A DNA stretch of 64,000 nucleotides from Pseudomonadota bacterium (lineage in GTDB: Bacteria; Pseudomonadota; Alphaproteobacteria; Rhizobiales; Beijerinckiaceae), in NCBI GenBank assembly GCA_023386155.1, contig JAEWKH010000016.1, forward strand, positions 21,328-85,327, in the 5' to 3' direction. The notes beneath the pieces were generated by a model. It saw only the letters and a program-made list of their open reading frames with translations. It was not told where the DNA came from and did no database searches. This document shows, piece after piece, positions 16,919 through 25,805 of the stretch. Numbering within the stretch: position 1 is the first letter of the stretch; each line of letters starts with the position of its first letter. A program made the translations under genes and the position numbers.

Positions 16919-19675
16919 ATGCCTGAAGTTAAGTGCATTCTCCCGTCTCCCCGTGATCAGGCTGCGGAAGCTTCGCAAGGTCAAGCCAACGGCACTCATG
17001 TTGTTGCAAACCATAATCGCTGGTCTCGCGCGGTCTTTGACTTCAGAGATGTATCCGGCGATGAGTGGTGCGAGCTTAACTTTCAGATGGCGTGGGACCC
17101 GTCCGAGGAGGCCCGAACCGCTCACGACTTCGCATCGGTCGGCATCGGGTTCCTGACGGACGACGGGTCGAGCATCGACTTCGCCCATGTCCCAGGCCTG
17201 TCGAGAACCCAGATCGATCCCCATAGCTACTACGTTCCTGGCCCGGCCTATTGCGGTCAAGGCGACCATTCACAGACGAGCCGAGTGCGCTTTGCCTTTT
17301 TCACTCCGGCTCCTGCGAAACACTTGATTGTCACCATTCGCAGTTGGCGCAATTCGCATCCGTTTGCGATCAGCGACCTCAAAATCTGCCAGACCGCGCG
17401 ACCGGCAGCGGCTGCACAGGAGGTCGATGCCAGCTCTCAGGCCAAACACCTGACGGTGCCGGCGTCACGTCGCGCCTGGTGGGAACTGAGCACGACACCG
17501 CGCTGGCAAAGCTATGGCATCGTTCGCGGCCGCTCTCTTTTCGTTCGCGGGCAACTTGTCAATCGAGGCCCGGAGAGTGACGGAGCCTTGGCTCGCATTG
17601 TCTTTCGTGATGCACAAGGCAAGGAGCTGCCTGCTCCCTATGAGGGCATCTCGTCTTCTCCAGCACTTGGCCCCTTCGTCGACCTCCCCGTTCATCGCCA
17701 GGCAAGGCGTTTCACACTGGAACTGGCGCCCCCCTCACAGGCGGCGACGGTCGAACTCGGCTTTCAGGCCTGGAGGGATGAGGCGCTGATCAGCCTGGTC
17801 GTCCCCCTTGAAGTCTCCATTGGGGACGATCTCATGCTTGAGAACGTTCTTGGAGACGATAATCCGAGCGGGCTTGGCTTCCTTGAGGAGGTGGGCAAAC
17901 GGCTCGGTTGGTCGCCAAGCTCCGATAACGCCAAGATGCGCGTGAATCCGGCCGACCAATTTATCGTGGCCGAAAATCTCGGCCCTCTTGTGACCTTTCA
18001 TGATCGCTTGAGAACCATTCAGCGTGGCGACGCGCCTATATTTGCTGACAATCATTTGCTTCTCAGCGGACATGAGGCATGGCCTGTTCCTGAGACACCG
18101 GACTGGACGGAAGATCCTTATAGGTCTCCGGCTTGGCGCCTGGAATTCCAGTCACTGTCGTGGCTTCTTGATATTGCTGCGAGCCTGAAGCTCGGTGGTC
18201 CAGCACGAGCAGCAGATCTCGCAGTCTCCTGGGTTAAGTCCAATCCCTGGGGGCAGCCCAAGGATGTGCTGAGCACCTACCCCCTGGCGATGGCCGTGCG
18301 CGCCGAGGTATTGCTACACCTGCTGGCATCGCACGCGGCGTCAAAAGGGAAAAAGGATGTCAGGCGTCAGCAAGAGCTTTTCGCGGAGATCGTCCGATAT
18401 GGCTTTGCCCTATCGGAGATCGTAAGCCAGAATATCTTTCCGCCGTCCATCATTCAGCTTCGCACTGCCTGTGCGTTGCTCGCCATTTCAAGTGCAAATC
18501 CTCTTTTCCCGCTGGCGCCACACTGGAAGTCAGTCGCCATTGCCCAGCTTCGCAGCGGCTTCGACCAACTGATCGGTCCTGACGGCATATCGATAGAGCA
18601 ATCTCTCCACTATCGGCTCGAGATCATCTCCATCGGCCTCCTGCTGTCCCATGACCTGAAGAGTGCGCCGGAGACCAAGGATCTTCGCGAGCGCCTTGAA
18701 GCCCGGTTGAAGGACGGCCTCAAGGTCATCGTGGGGATCACAGATCCTGCAGGCATGCTTCCTCCTATTGGAGACACGCCCCCCGGCTACCATCATGCAT
18801 CCTGGCTACGCCGCTTGATCTCCGGCTACGGGCGATCTCTCCTCTCAGACCCGCAGCTGGCTGAGGAATTGTCGTATCCGACAGGCTCGAGGATCTTCGC
18901 CCATGCAGAGAGCGGCGCTGTCTCTTTCCGGGCCTATGAACGCAAGCCGAACTGGAGTTATGTATACACGTCGTTCGGCGAGCAGCGTCATGAGAATGGC
19001 CACTTCGATTGCTCGTCCTTTGTCTATACGGCCAGAGGGATTCGATGGATCACCGACCCGGGAGGAGCAAGCCTTCACGATGTTGGCTCGTCCCGCTACT
19101 ACCTGACGTCTTCGAGAGCCCATAACGTCGCCCTTCCCGATGGGCGTGGTCAATCATCCGGCCTGGGGTGGATCGAGAGCAGAGCAACGCTCGGCGGCGC
19201 AAGCGTTGTTCGCATCGGCACCAATGTACATGGCCCGACATACGAGCATGCGCGAACCATTATATGCCTGGAAGATCTGGATGCGATTGCCGTCTTCGAT
19301 CATTTCCGGAGCTCTGAAGGTTCCATCTCGTTTGATGGGCTTCTTCACTTTGAAGAGAATATCGCTGTCGCCCTGGCGAACTCGAACCTTGCCATGGGCT
19401 TTCGCGGCAAGAACCGGCTTCGCCTCGTCCCTCATGCCGTAACAGGCCAGTTCGGCGGCATGGCGATTCATAATGGACGCAATGATCGTCCGGGTGCGCT
19501 TCAAGGCTTCGTCTCTCACCCGCTGGGAGGCCTTCAACCCGCCAATGCGCTAACCTACAAGTTCTTTGGCTCGGAGGAGGTCTGTGGCGGGATGATCCTC
19601 GCCATCAGCGAGCAAGGGCTTAAGCGCGTCATGGAACTGCTGGTGAAGCAGGAGCTCAAAAGGCTGCTGGCATAG
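16919..19675 (+). CDS. Heparinase II/III family protein with two N-terminal beta domains
   Basis: Likely polysaccharide lyase or a relative acting on a uronic-acid polymer. The 918-residue protein appears to have two beta-sandwich-like regions (about 25-165 and 185-305). An alpha/alpha-toroid region follows at about 400-640, with DGISIEQSLHYRLEI, and then a C-terminal beta region typical of heparinase II/III (HENGHFDCSSFVYTARGI, ITDPGGASLHD and SSRAHNVALPDGRG). No signal peptide is visible, unusual for such enzymes. The ATG at 16919 has a weak ribosome binding site. It stands alone between fixJ-like and che genes, possibly for capsule or exopolysaccharide handling. Substrate cannot be told from the sequence. 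Confidence 0.75.
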   Translation: MPEVKCILPSPRDQAAEASQGQANGTHVVANHNRWSRAVFDFRDVSGDEWCELNFQMAWDPSEEARTAHDFASVGIGFLTDDGSSIDFAHVPGLSRTQIDPHSYYVPGPAYCGQGDHSQTSRVRFAFFTPAPAKHLIVTIRSWRNSHPFAISDLKICQTARPAAAAQEVDASSQAKHLTVPASRRAWWELSTTPRWQSYGIVRGRSLFVRGQLVNRGPESDGALARIVFRDAQGKELPAPYEGISSSPALGPFVDLPVHRQARRFTLELAPPSQAATVELGFQAWRDEALISLVVPLEVSIGDDLMLENVLGDDNPSGLGFLEEVGKRLGWSPSSDNAKMRVNPADQFIVAENLGPLVTFHDRLRTIQRGDAPIFADNHLLLSGHEAWPVPETPDWTEDPYRSPAWRLEFQSLSWLLDIAASLKLGGPARAADLAVSWVKSNPWGQPKDVLSTYPLAMAVRAEVLLHLLASHAASKGKKDVRRQQELFAEIVRYGFALSEIVSQNIFPPSIIQLRTACALLAISSANPLFPLAPHWKSVAIAQLRSGFDQLIGPDGISIEQSLHYRLEIISIGLLLSHDLKSAPETKDLRERLEARLKDGLKVIVGITDPAGMLPPIGDTPPGYHHASWLRRLISGYGRSLLSDPQLAEELSYPTGSRIFAHAESGAVSFRAYERKPNWSYVYTSFGEQRHENGHFDCSSFVYTARGIRWITDPGGASLHDVGSSRYYLTSSRAHNVALPDGRGQSSGLGWIESRATLGGASVVRIGTNVHGPTYEHARTIICLEDLDAIAVFDHFRSSEGSISFDGLLHFEENIAVALANSNLAMGFRGKNRLRLVPHAVTGQFGGMAIHNGRNDRPGALQGFVSHPLGGLQPANALTYKFFGSEEVCGGMILAISEQGLKRVMELLVKQELKRLLA

Positions 19676-19741
19676 CGTCGACGGATGGCGGCCGGCAAGT
19701 CTCTCTGGAGCAACCTGCCGAATCCCAGGAGCTTCAAAAAT

Positions 19742-19778
19742 AGAATCTGCCCAGACTAATGCAACCCGGGCAGATTCT
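19742..19778 (-). terminator. Rho-independent terminator after cheZ
   Basis: AGAATCTGCCC and GGGCAGATTCT form a perfect 11-bp stem with a 15-nt loop. Read on the minus strand it is followed by ATTTTTG, so it best serves the cheA-W-Y-Z operon; it may also stop transcripts from the heparinase-like gene. Confidence 0.75.
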
Positions 19779-19796
19779 CACGGACTGGAACTCACA

Positions 19797-20516
19797 TCAG
19801 TCAAAGAGGGCGTCGATGGCATCCTGAGAGGTCACGCCCTTGTCGGACACGAGTGCAGGCCCGTTCAGGAGAGCGGCATCCCCATGCCGGTTGGAGTCGG
19901 CTATTGTCTCGACATCCTTGAAACTCTCGAGACCGCCCCAGATGTCGATCATGTGGTGAACGCGTTCTTCGACGAATCTCATCGCGTTGACGACTTTGCT
20001 GATACGCTGTCCCGTGATGTCCTGAAAGTTGCAGGCTTCGAAGATGCTGATTACATGATCCAGGATTTCGCGAGCTATCTCTTGATCTCCTCCGGACAGG
20101 CGCGAGGACAGATTGCTGGACAATTCGTCGATCTTCTCGGCTGCGGCCAGAATCGAATTGGTTGCCGTTTCGGTGCCAAGGACGATAGCGCCGAGCTCAT
20201 CGGTTACCCTTGTAATCTCCTGTCCCTGGGCACCAGCATATCGAATGGTCGCGATCTCTCTCTTGGTCCGCTCGATCGCCTCGTAGATGGAGTCGAGCTC
20301 CACCTTGAGACGGAGAGCTTCCTGCATGTCGCGCCGGTGCTCTTCGAGAAGAGAGGTCGAGATCTCGCGCGCTGGGACGATCGATTCCTTGATCGTCCCT
20401 AGCAGGTTCATGATCTCGGAATGCCGCTCCTCGGCGCCATCCTCATTCGGGAGCGCGCCCATGCTGGCTTCGATACGATAACTTTTACGTGGCTTCATGG
20501 CCCTGCTCGTCGTCAT
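19797..20516 (-). CDS. cheZ: Chemotaxis phosphatase CheZ
   Basis: CheZ removes phosphate from CheY-P to end the signal. The 239-residue, mostly helical protein has a long coiled coil at about 70-170. It also has the CheZ core CNFQDITGQRISKVVNAMRF, in which the Gln of FQDITGQ corresponds to the catalytic Gln region. It ends in SQDAIDALFD, resembling the C-terminal CheY-binding helix of known CheZ. It directly follows the cheY stop codon with no gap. An internal ATG (MKPRKS) is an alternative start. Confidence 0.88.
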   Translation of the reverse strand: MTTSRAMKPRKSYRIEASMGALPNEDGAEERHSEIMNLLGTIKESIVPAREISTSLLEEHRRDMQEALRLKVELDSIYEAIERTKREIATIRYAGAQGQEITRVTDELGAIVLGTETATNSILAAAEKIDELSSNLSSRLSGGDQEIAREILDHVISIFEACNFQDITGQRISKVVNAMRFVEERVHHMIDIWGGLESFKDVETIADSNRHGDAALLNGPALVSDKGVTSQDAIDALFD

Positions 20517-20900
20517 TTACCCGCCGAAGACAGCGCTGATCTTGTTCCGCAGCGTCTCGGCATTGAAGGGCTTGACAATATAGTTGTTCACGCCGGCCTT
20601 TTTGGCAGCAACGACGTTCTCAGTCTTCGCCTCGGCGGTGACCATAATGAATGGCAAGGAGCTCAGCTCGGCATCCGAACGGACCTGTTGCAGCAGCTCG
20701 TATCCCGTCATGGGGGCCATGTTCCAGTCCGAGATTACGAGACCGTATTTCTTGGCCCTCAGCTTCTCAAGCGCCGCCTGCCCATCTGAGGCATCGTCTA
20801 CATTGTTAAAGCCGATTTGCTTGAGGAGATTGCGAAGAATCCTGACCATCGTCTGATAGTCATCGACGACAAGGACAGGAGTGGAAAGATCGATACTCAC
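20517..20900 (-). CDS. cheY: Chemotaxis response regulator CheY
   Basis: Single-domain receiver that carries the signal from CheA to the flagellar switch. The 127-residue protein has VVDDY (acidic pocket), phospho-Asp D58 (LVISDWNMAPMTGYELL), T88 (FIMVTAEA) and K110 (YIVKPF). The DWNMP-like motif (here DWNMAP) separates CheY from other receivers. Its stop adjoins the cheZ start, so kinase, adaptor, messenger and phosphatase are in one operon. Confidence 0.95.
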   Translation of the reverse strand: MSIDLSTPVLVVDDYQTMVRILRNLLKQIGFNNVDDASDGQAALEKLRAKKYGLVISDWNMAPMTGYELLQQVRSDAELSSLPFIMVTAEAKTENVVAAKKAGVNNYIVKPFNAETLRNKISAVFGG

Positions 20901-20949
20901 GGTATAACTTCCTTAGCGGCTATAGAAGGGAGACAGTTTCGTCGAACTC

Positions 20950-21444
20950 TTATGCGGCCTCCCGCTCGGCACCGAACGCCAGAACGGCGTCGACATCGAG
21001 AACGATCAAGAGCTTGTCGTGCAGCTGGTGCACTCCCTGCGACAACCCAACCCAGCCTCGGTCCATGTGGACCGGATTGGGTTGCATCTCATCCGGATCG
21101 AGCTTGAGCACCTCCCCTACTTCGTCCACGAGCAGGCCATAGGCCTCGCCCTGGTTCTCGAGCCCGACTGCCATTCGGCGCTCTACGCCGGCGGAATCCT
21201 CCAAACCCAGGCGGCGCCGAAGCGAAACGGCGGTAACGACGCGGCCACGCAGATTCAGGAGACCTGCGATCTCTCCCGGCGCCAGTGGAACGGTCGTCAT
21301 CTCACTGACGACAAAAACGTCATGAACCCGGCTTATGGGAAGCCCAAGCAGTTGTCCCGCAACCGTGACCGTCACGAACTCCATTTGCTTGGAGCCTCCC
21401 TTCGTCACACCGGAAGTGATCGGATCAATTTGATTCATTGTCAT
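20950..21444 (-). CDS. cheW: Chemotaxis coupling protein CheW
   Basis: CheW links methyl-accepting receptors to CheA. The 164-residue protein is a single CheW domain: FVTVTVAGQLLGLPISRVHD, then VPLAPGEIAGLLNLRGRVVT and GLLVDEVGEVLKLDPDEMQ. The NLRGR motif is the usual receptor/CheA contact. Its start overlaps the cheA stop by 4 nt. Three Met codons near the start leave the exact N-terminus open. Confidence 0.95.
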   Translation of the reverse strand: MTMNQIDPITSGVTKGGSKQMEFVTVTVAGQLLGLPISRVHDVFVVSEMTTVPLAPGEIAGLLNLRGRVVTAVSLRRRLGLEDSAGVERRMAVGLENQGEAYGLLVDEVGEVLKLDPDEMQPNPVHMDRGWVGLSQGVHQLHDKLLIVLDVDAVLAFGAEREAA

Positions 21445-24239
21445 GCAGCCTCTTCAAGCGGCGCGCAGATCTCTGCCAGTGCAGAAAGCAGGCCCCGCCG
21501 GTCGATCTTGGAAACGATTTCGGAGATCTTCAATTTTTTTGCCAAAGCGATCTGCTGCAGGTCAGGCTTGACGGTCAATCCGATCACAGGGGTTGAGCTG
21601 TGGTGCGGGTCAGCCCGGAGGGACGCGACAAGAGCGAATCCTGAATGCCCCGACAGCTCCAGATCCGTCACGATGATGTCGACCTGCAATCCGTTGGACA
21701 GGAGGCGAACCGCCTCCTGGGCCGTCGAAGCCGTCTGAACGCGATAGCCCGAGGCTTTCAGGACCGGGACGAGCATGTCCCGGAAGAAGGTTGAACTATC
21801 GACCAGGAGAAGGGACTTGTCCGGCCCGCCACGCCGATCCTTACGCGCCCAGGTCTCGAGAACCATCGGCAGGTAATGCGCAATGTTGACGATCTCGGTC
21901 GTACGACCCCGGACAACCGCAGACCCGACGAGATCGGAGCGCTCCGCAAGCAGCTCGACATCGAGCTTGTCTTCGACGATGTCCACGATTTCGGCAACTG
22001 CCAGCCCCATCGAGACATCGCCATCGGAAAACACGAGCAGCGACTGCATACCTTGCCGCTTGATCGGCAGCTCCTCGTCGCAGGATACCAATGGCATCAG
22101 GCGCCCCCGATACTGGACGACGGGCCGGCCGCTCGACCATTCGATGGAGGATGCCTCGATTTCCTCAAGACGTGTCACGAGGGAAAGCGGAACCGCCTTG
22201 AGGCTCTCCCCTCCGCCACGGAAGACCAGAAGGCTCGTCATTTCCTCTGCCGCCGCGATCGTCTGCTCAAGATTCGCATCGCTCTGGAACTCGTCGCTGT
22301 CAGCGCCGGAGCCGACCATCCGCGCGAGCCCGTTGGGATCAATGATGAGCACGACGGCGCCGTCGCCGAGGATCGTGTTCCCCGAGAAGAGCTGAATGTG
22401 CCTCAGCTTGGACGACATGGGCTTCACGACGATCTCTTCCGTATGGAAGACGCCGTCGACGAGGATGCCGAAGCGCTGGTGAGCCACCTGCGTCACGACC
22501 ACGAAGCCATTGTTGACGTCTTCGTTTCCGGAAAGGCCCATGACCTTCGACAGTGGAACGATCGGCAGCAGGCGGTCGCGCAGGCGCAGGATCGGCGTTC
22601 CATTGATACGTTCGATGGAATGCTCGGACGAGGGCGATACTCTTACGAGTTCGGAGACAGCCACCTGGGGGATGGCAAAGCGCTGATCCTTGGAAGCCAC
22701 GATAAGCGCCGCAACGATCGCCAGCGTCAGCGGGATCTTGATCGTGAATGTCGTGCCACGTCCCTGCTCGGAACGGATATCGACGGTCCCGCCGATCAGT
22801 TCGATATTGGTCTTGACGACGTCCATGCCGACGCCGCGGCCCGACACCGAAGTCACCTTCGCGGCTGTCGAGAAGCCCGGATGGAAGATGAACTTGGCCA
22901 CCTGGGCATCGCTCATGCGCTCGACCTCGGCGTCACTGGCAATGCCTCTCTCGACGGCTTTCTTCCGAATGGCGGCGAAATTCAGCCCCTTGCCATCATC
23001 GGCGATCTCAATGGTGATCGAGCCCCCTTCATGATAGGCGTTGAGCCGGATTGTCCCCTTCTCGGGCTTTCCGGCAGCCTTTCGATCCAACGGATTCTCG
23101 ATTCCATGGTCGGCCGAGTTGCGGACCATGTGCGTGAGGGGATCCTTGATGACCTCCAGCACCTGACGATCGAGCTCGGTATCCGCGCCCTGCATCATAA
23201 GCTCGATCTTCTTCGAAAGTTCGTTCGAAAGATCGCGCACGACACGCGGAAGCTTCTGCCACGCATTGCCGATGGGCTGCATGCGGGTCTTCATGACACC
23301 GTCCTGCAGCTCGGCCGTCACCTGCGACAGGCGCTGCAAAGGCACCTTGTAACCGTGATCCTCAGAACTCCTCCGGGCAATCTCAAGCAGCTGGTTTCGC
23401 GTCAGAACGAGTTCCGACACCATGGTCATCAGATGTTCGAGCGTATCGACATTGACGCGGATGGTCTGGACCTTCCCGGCAATCCCTTCACCGCTCTCGC
23501 TCGAATCCGAGGTATCGGCATTCTTCTTGGAAGCCTGCGCGCGTGCGGGAGGCGCTGCTTCTGCCTTCGGGGCACCTGCTGCAGGCTTCTCGATCAGGAG
23601 CGGAGCTGGCCCGGGCGCCTCACGGAAGGCACGCTCGAGCTCATCGAGCGAAACCTCGCCGGGCTTCAAGGCCCGTTCGAGCACCTGATACGTCAGAGTG
23701 CCGGAGGTCGAAGCCTTCTCCGGTCCTGGCGCCTCTTGGAAGGCCCGCTCGAGCTCGTCCAGCGAGACCTCTCCCGGCTTCAACTCTCGCTCAAGGACCT
23801 GATAAACCGGCTGCCCGCCCGATGGCGACGATGCCGGCTGGGGAGCCTCTTCAGGAGGGAGAGCTTCCTGGGACGCCATCTTGTCCAGCATCTCGATGAG
23901 ATCGCTGTCGGAGCCCTCCGGTTCCGCGCCTTGCCGCTCAAGTTCGCCCAGGATTTCCTTGATCCGGTCGAGAGTTGCAAGGATCAGCGACACGGCAGGA
24001 GTCGTCACGGCCATGCCGTCGCGAAACTTGCCCATGAGGGTTTCTGCGGCATGCGCAAGTGCCTCGAGACGCGGCAGCCCAAGAAAACCGCAGGTTCCCT
24101 TGATCGTGTGAACCAGGCGGAAAATATTACTGAGAATAGCTTCGTTGTTAGGATCTTGCTCGAAGCGGACCATCTCCACGTCGACCGTTTCGAGATGCTC
24201 GTTGGTCTCGGTTAGGAATTCAAGAAGAAGGTCGTCCAT
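21441..24239 (-). CDS. cheA: Hybrid chemotaxis kinase CheA with second CheW-like and receiver domains
   Basis: Central chemotaxis histidine kinase. Domains in order in the 932-residue protein: HPt with phospho-His H44 (LVHTIKGTCGFLGL); a linker with two 28-residue repeats at about 146-173 and 184-211; a dimerisation region; an ATPase domain (HMVRNSADHGIENP, IADDGKGL, GRGVGMDVVKTNI); a CheW-like domain; a second, weaker CheW-like domain at about 660-800; and a C-terminal receiver from about 809 with D859 (IIVTDLELSG) and K911. The receiver pocket has VDSS where two acidic residues are usual. The hybrid layout suggests an internal phosphate sink. It is first of the recognised che genes. Confidence 0.95.
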   Translation of the reverse strand: MDDLLLEFLTETNEHLETVDVEMVRFEQDPNNEAILSNIFRLVHTIKGTCGFLGLPRLEALAHAAETLMGKFRDGMAVTTPAVSLILATLDRIKEILGELERQGAEPEGSDSDLIEMLDKMASQEALPPEEAPQPASSPSGGQPVYQVLERELKPGEVSLDELERAFQEAPGPEKASTSGTLTYQVLERALKPGEVSLDELERAFREAPGPAPLLIEKPAAGAPKAEAAPPARAQASKKNADTSDSSESGEGIAGKVQTIRVNVDTLEHLMTMVSELVLTRNQLLEIARRSSEDHGYKVPLQRLSQVTAELQDGVMKTRMQPIGNAWQKLPRVVRDLSNELSKKIELMMQGADTELDRQVLEVIKDPLTHMVRNSADHGIENPLDRKAAGKPEKGTIRLNAYHEGGSITIEIADDGKGLNFAAIRKKAVERGIASDAEVERMSDAQVAKFIFHPGFSTAAKVTSVSGRGVGMDVVKTNIELIGGTVDIRSEQGRGTTFTIKIPLTLAIVAALIVASKDQRFAIPQVAVSELVRVSPSSEHSIERINGTPILRLRDRLLPIVPLSKVMGLSGNEDVNNGFVVVTQVAHQRFGILVDGVFHTEEIVVKPMSSKLRHIQLFSGNTILGDGAVVLIIDPNGLARMVGSGADSDEFQSDANLEQTIAAAEEMTSLLVFRGGGESLKAVPLSLVTRLEEIEASSIEWSSGRPVVQYRGRLMPLVSCDEELPIKRQGMQSLLVFSDGDVSMGLAVAEIVDIVEDKLDVELLAERSDLVGSAVVRGRTTEIVNIAHYLPMVLETWARKDRRGGPDKSLLLVDSSTFFRDMLVPVLKASGYRVQTASTAQEAVRLLSNGLQVDIIVTDLELSGHSGFALVASLRADPHHSSTPVIGLTVKPDLQQIALAKKLKISEIVSKIDRRGLLSALAEICAPLEEAA
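23607..23804 (-). repeat. Two-copy coding repeat in the CheA linker
   Basis: The linker after HPt carries two copies of a 28-residue block starting YQVLER and ending EAPGP, 38 residues apart. The copies differ at only about two positions in protein but at many third codon positions in DNA, so the peptide itself seems to be conserved. Confidence 0.8.
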
Positions 24240-24248
24240 TGCCGTGTC

Positions 24249-24485
24249 TCAACTCTTAACTACGTGAACTGATGGGCATAGATCATCGAGCCCTTCAAGA
24301 TGGGTGAGTCCTGCGGCCTTCACGCCGGCAATAAAGCGCTGAACTTCATGTCCATGCTTGGGGAATCGAAGGGCGGCGTCCTTGTCCGCACTCAGGTTCC
24401 GTGAAACATCCGATTGCTTCGCGAATGTCTCCGGATTGAGATCGGCACTCTTCCTGTTGTCATGCCCCGCCCCGATACGCCCTGT
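24249..24485 (-). pseudogene. Open, coding-like frame just before cheA without a usual start codon
   Basis: A frame of about 78 codons ends with TGA 9 nt before the cheA ATG, ordinary operon spacing. The translation has balanced composition (for example FAKQSDVSRNLSADKD and LEGLDDLCPSVHVVKS). However, the first ATG, GTG or TTG in the frame lies far inside it (GTG, about residue 48 of the 71-residue C-terminal part). It may be a remnant, a frameshifted gene or a gene with a rare start. I recognise no family. Confidence 0.25.
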
Positions 24486-25118
24486 TCACTCCGCCAGATT
24501 TGCCGCGGGTTCTCTTGTCTGAGGAATGCCTGGGACGGTTCGACAACTTTCATGTGTCGAGAACAACGGTCCAGGGCGCTCCTCACCCTTCAGCTCAATC
24601 ATAACGCAGGGGAAGAATAAGTCTCCGTTTCCTGCAATAAAGTTAACGCACGCGGGAGACGCTGAATTTATTTCAGGATTTCAGGCTGAACGCCGATGCG
24701 GCCCCTTGCCGGCAGACTGGAATGCCAGCGCTGCGCTAGAGCGCTCAGGGAACGATCCGTCCCAGCTCCCTCGGACTTTGCGGACGTCGCGCCCATCGCT
24801 GCAGTGAAAGCAAGATGCCACCGGGAAGGTTTATCCTTCGCCGATGGCATCCGACATTGTTCTGATTGCAGTCTTGTGCCTGCCCTGGCCCGGCAGCCTT
24901 GATCGCGATCACCGGGCCGGCAGATCTTGGGTCTCGCTCGTCGCACGGTCCTGGAGGCTTGTGTCCGATGACCGGCTGTCGAGAGAGTTGGCGGCAGGTC
25001 CAAAAATGCAGGTCGACTTTCGACTCCGCTGCTCATGAGCCGCTCCACCTGAGTGGAATCTCTTCTTTGACCTGCCGCATCTTCTCACGGCGAACCGAAC
25101 CCGGTTCGCCGGCAAGCG
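24486..25118. other. Long non-coding stretch between cheA and ftcR
   Basis: About 630 nt between the coding-like frame before cheA and the ftcR stop. Short open frames exist on both strands, but none has a good ribosome binding site or a recognisable motif. No clear terminator, repeat or RNA gene was seen. The cheA promoter is presumably here or in the preceding frame. Confidence 0.5.
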
Positions 25119-25805
25119 CTAAGACGCTGCGCCCACGTATGAGTAGCCGATGTAACGCTTCGCATCGATCGGATCGTATCCGAGGCGCTGCCGAAGCTTC
25201 TTGCGCAGCTTGCTGATATGCCCCTCGACGACGCTGTCTTCGACATCGTCACTGTAGATCCCATAAACCGCGTCGAAGATCTGCTTCTTGGTCAGGCGGT
25301 GACCTCTCTTGCGGACCAGGTATTCAAGAATGTGCCGCTCCCGACGCGGCAGCGCCAGAGGCATTCCATCGACCTCAGGATCACGTCCGTCGAAGAAAAC
25401 CTTGAGCCTGTCGGTATCGTTCTGGGTCTTCTTCCCTGCGCTCGCGTTGACTCGCCGCCAGACCGCCTCCGACCGGGCGAGAATCTCACGAACATGGACA
25501 GGCTTGCGGACGACATCATCGAACTTCGCGGTGAAGAGCTCCAAGGTCTCTTCAAGAGAGCGTACATCGCTCAATGCGATGATGGGCGCCTTGGAATAGC
25601 GGCGAATGCTTTCCGCGGAATGAACCCGCTCGTCGAAGCTTCCAAGAACGAAACCTTGAATAGCTTCGAGATCGGCATCGGAAGCCGATTCCAGCCATTC
25701 ATTGAATTCACTTGCATATAAGCCAAGGGAGGATATGCCTTCACGCTTAAAACTCGCAACATATCCAGACGTAACCATCTGCCGGTCATCGACGACGATA
25801 TACAT
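25119..25805 (-). CDS. ftcR: Flagellar transcriptional regulator FtcR/Rem
   Basis: OmpR-type orphan regulator that activates flagellar genes in Brucella (FtcR) and S. meliloti (Rem). The 228-residue protein matches the family closely: YIVVDDRQMVTSGYVASF at the start, FDDVVRKPVHVREILARSEA in the receiver, and a winged-helix end with LPRRERHILEYLVRKRGHR and SVVEGHISKLRKKLRQRLG. The normal phospho-Asp position appears to be occupied by a hydrophobic/Gly/Ser stretch (GFVLGSF), so classical phosphorylation is doubtful. It stands alone, 880 nt beyond cheA, with a TTAA array upstream. Confidence 0.88.
   Translation of the reverse strand: MYIVVDDRQMVTSGYVASFKREGISSLGLYASEFNEWLESASDADLEAIQGFVLGSFDERVHSAESIRRYSKAPIIALSDVRSLEETLELFTAKFDDVVRKPVHVREILARSEAVWRRVNASAGKKTQNDTDRLKVFFDGRDPEVDGMPLALPRRERHILEYLVRKRGHRLTKKQIFDAVYGIYSDDVEDSVVEGHISKLRKKLRQRLGYDPIDAKRYIGYSYVGAAS

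Noticed and set aside
21876..24215. A 779-codon open frame on the plus strand opposite cheA
   Set aside because: It is antisense to a clear CheA gene in high-GC DNA, with a His/Arg/Asp-rich product and no recognisable domain; similar long shadows lie opposite ppc, katalase and spoVR.
24668..25048. A 126-codon minus-strand frame in the cheA-ftcR gap
   Set aside because: Arg/Ser/Pro-rich, without a ribosome binding site or known motif; more likely chance.
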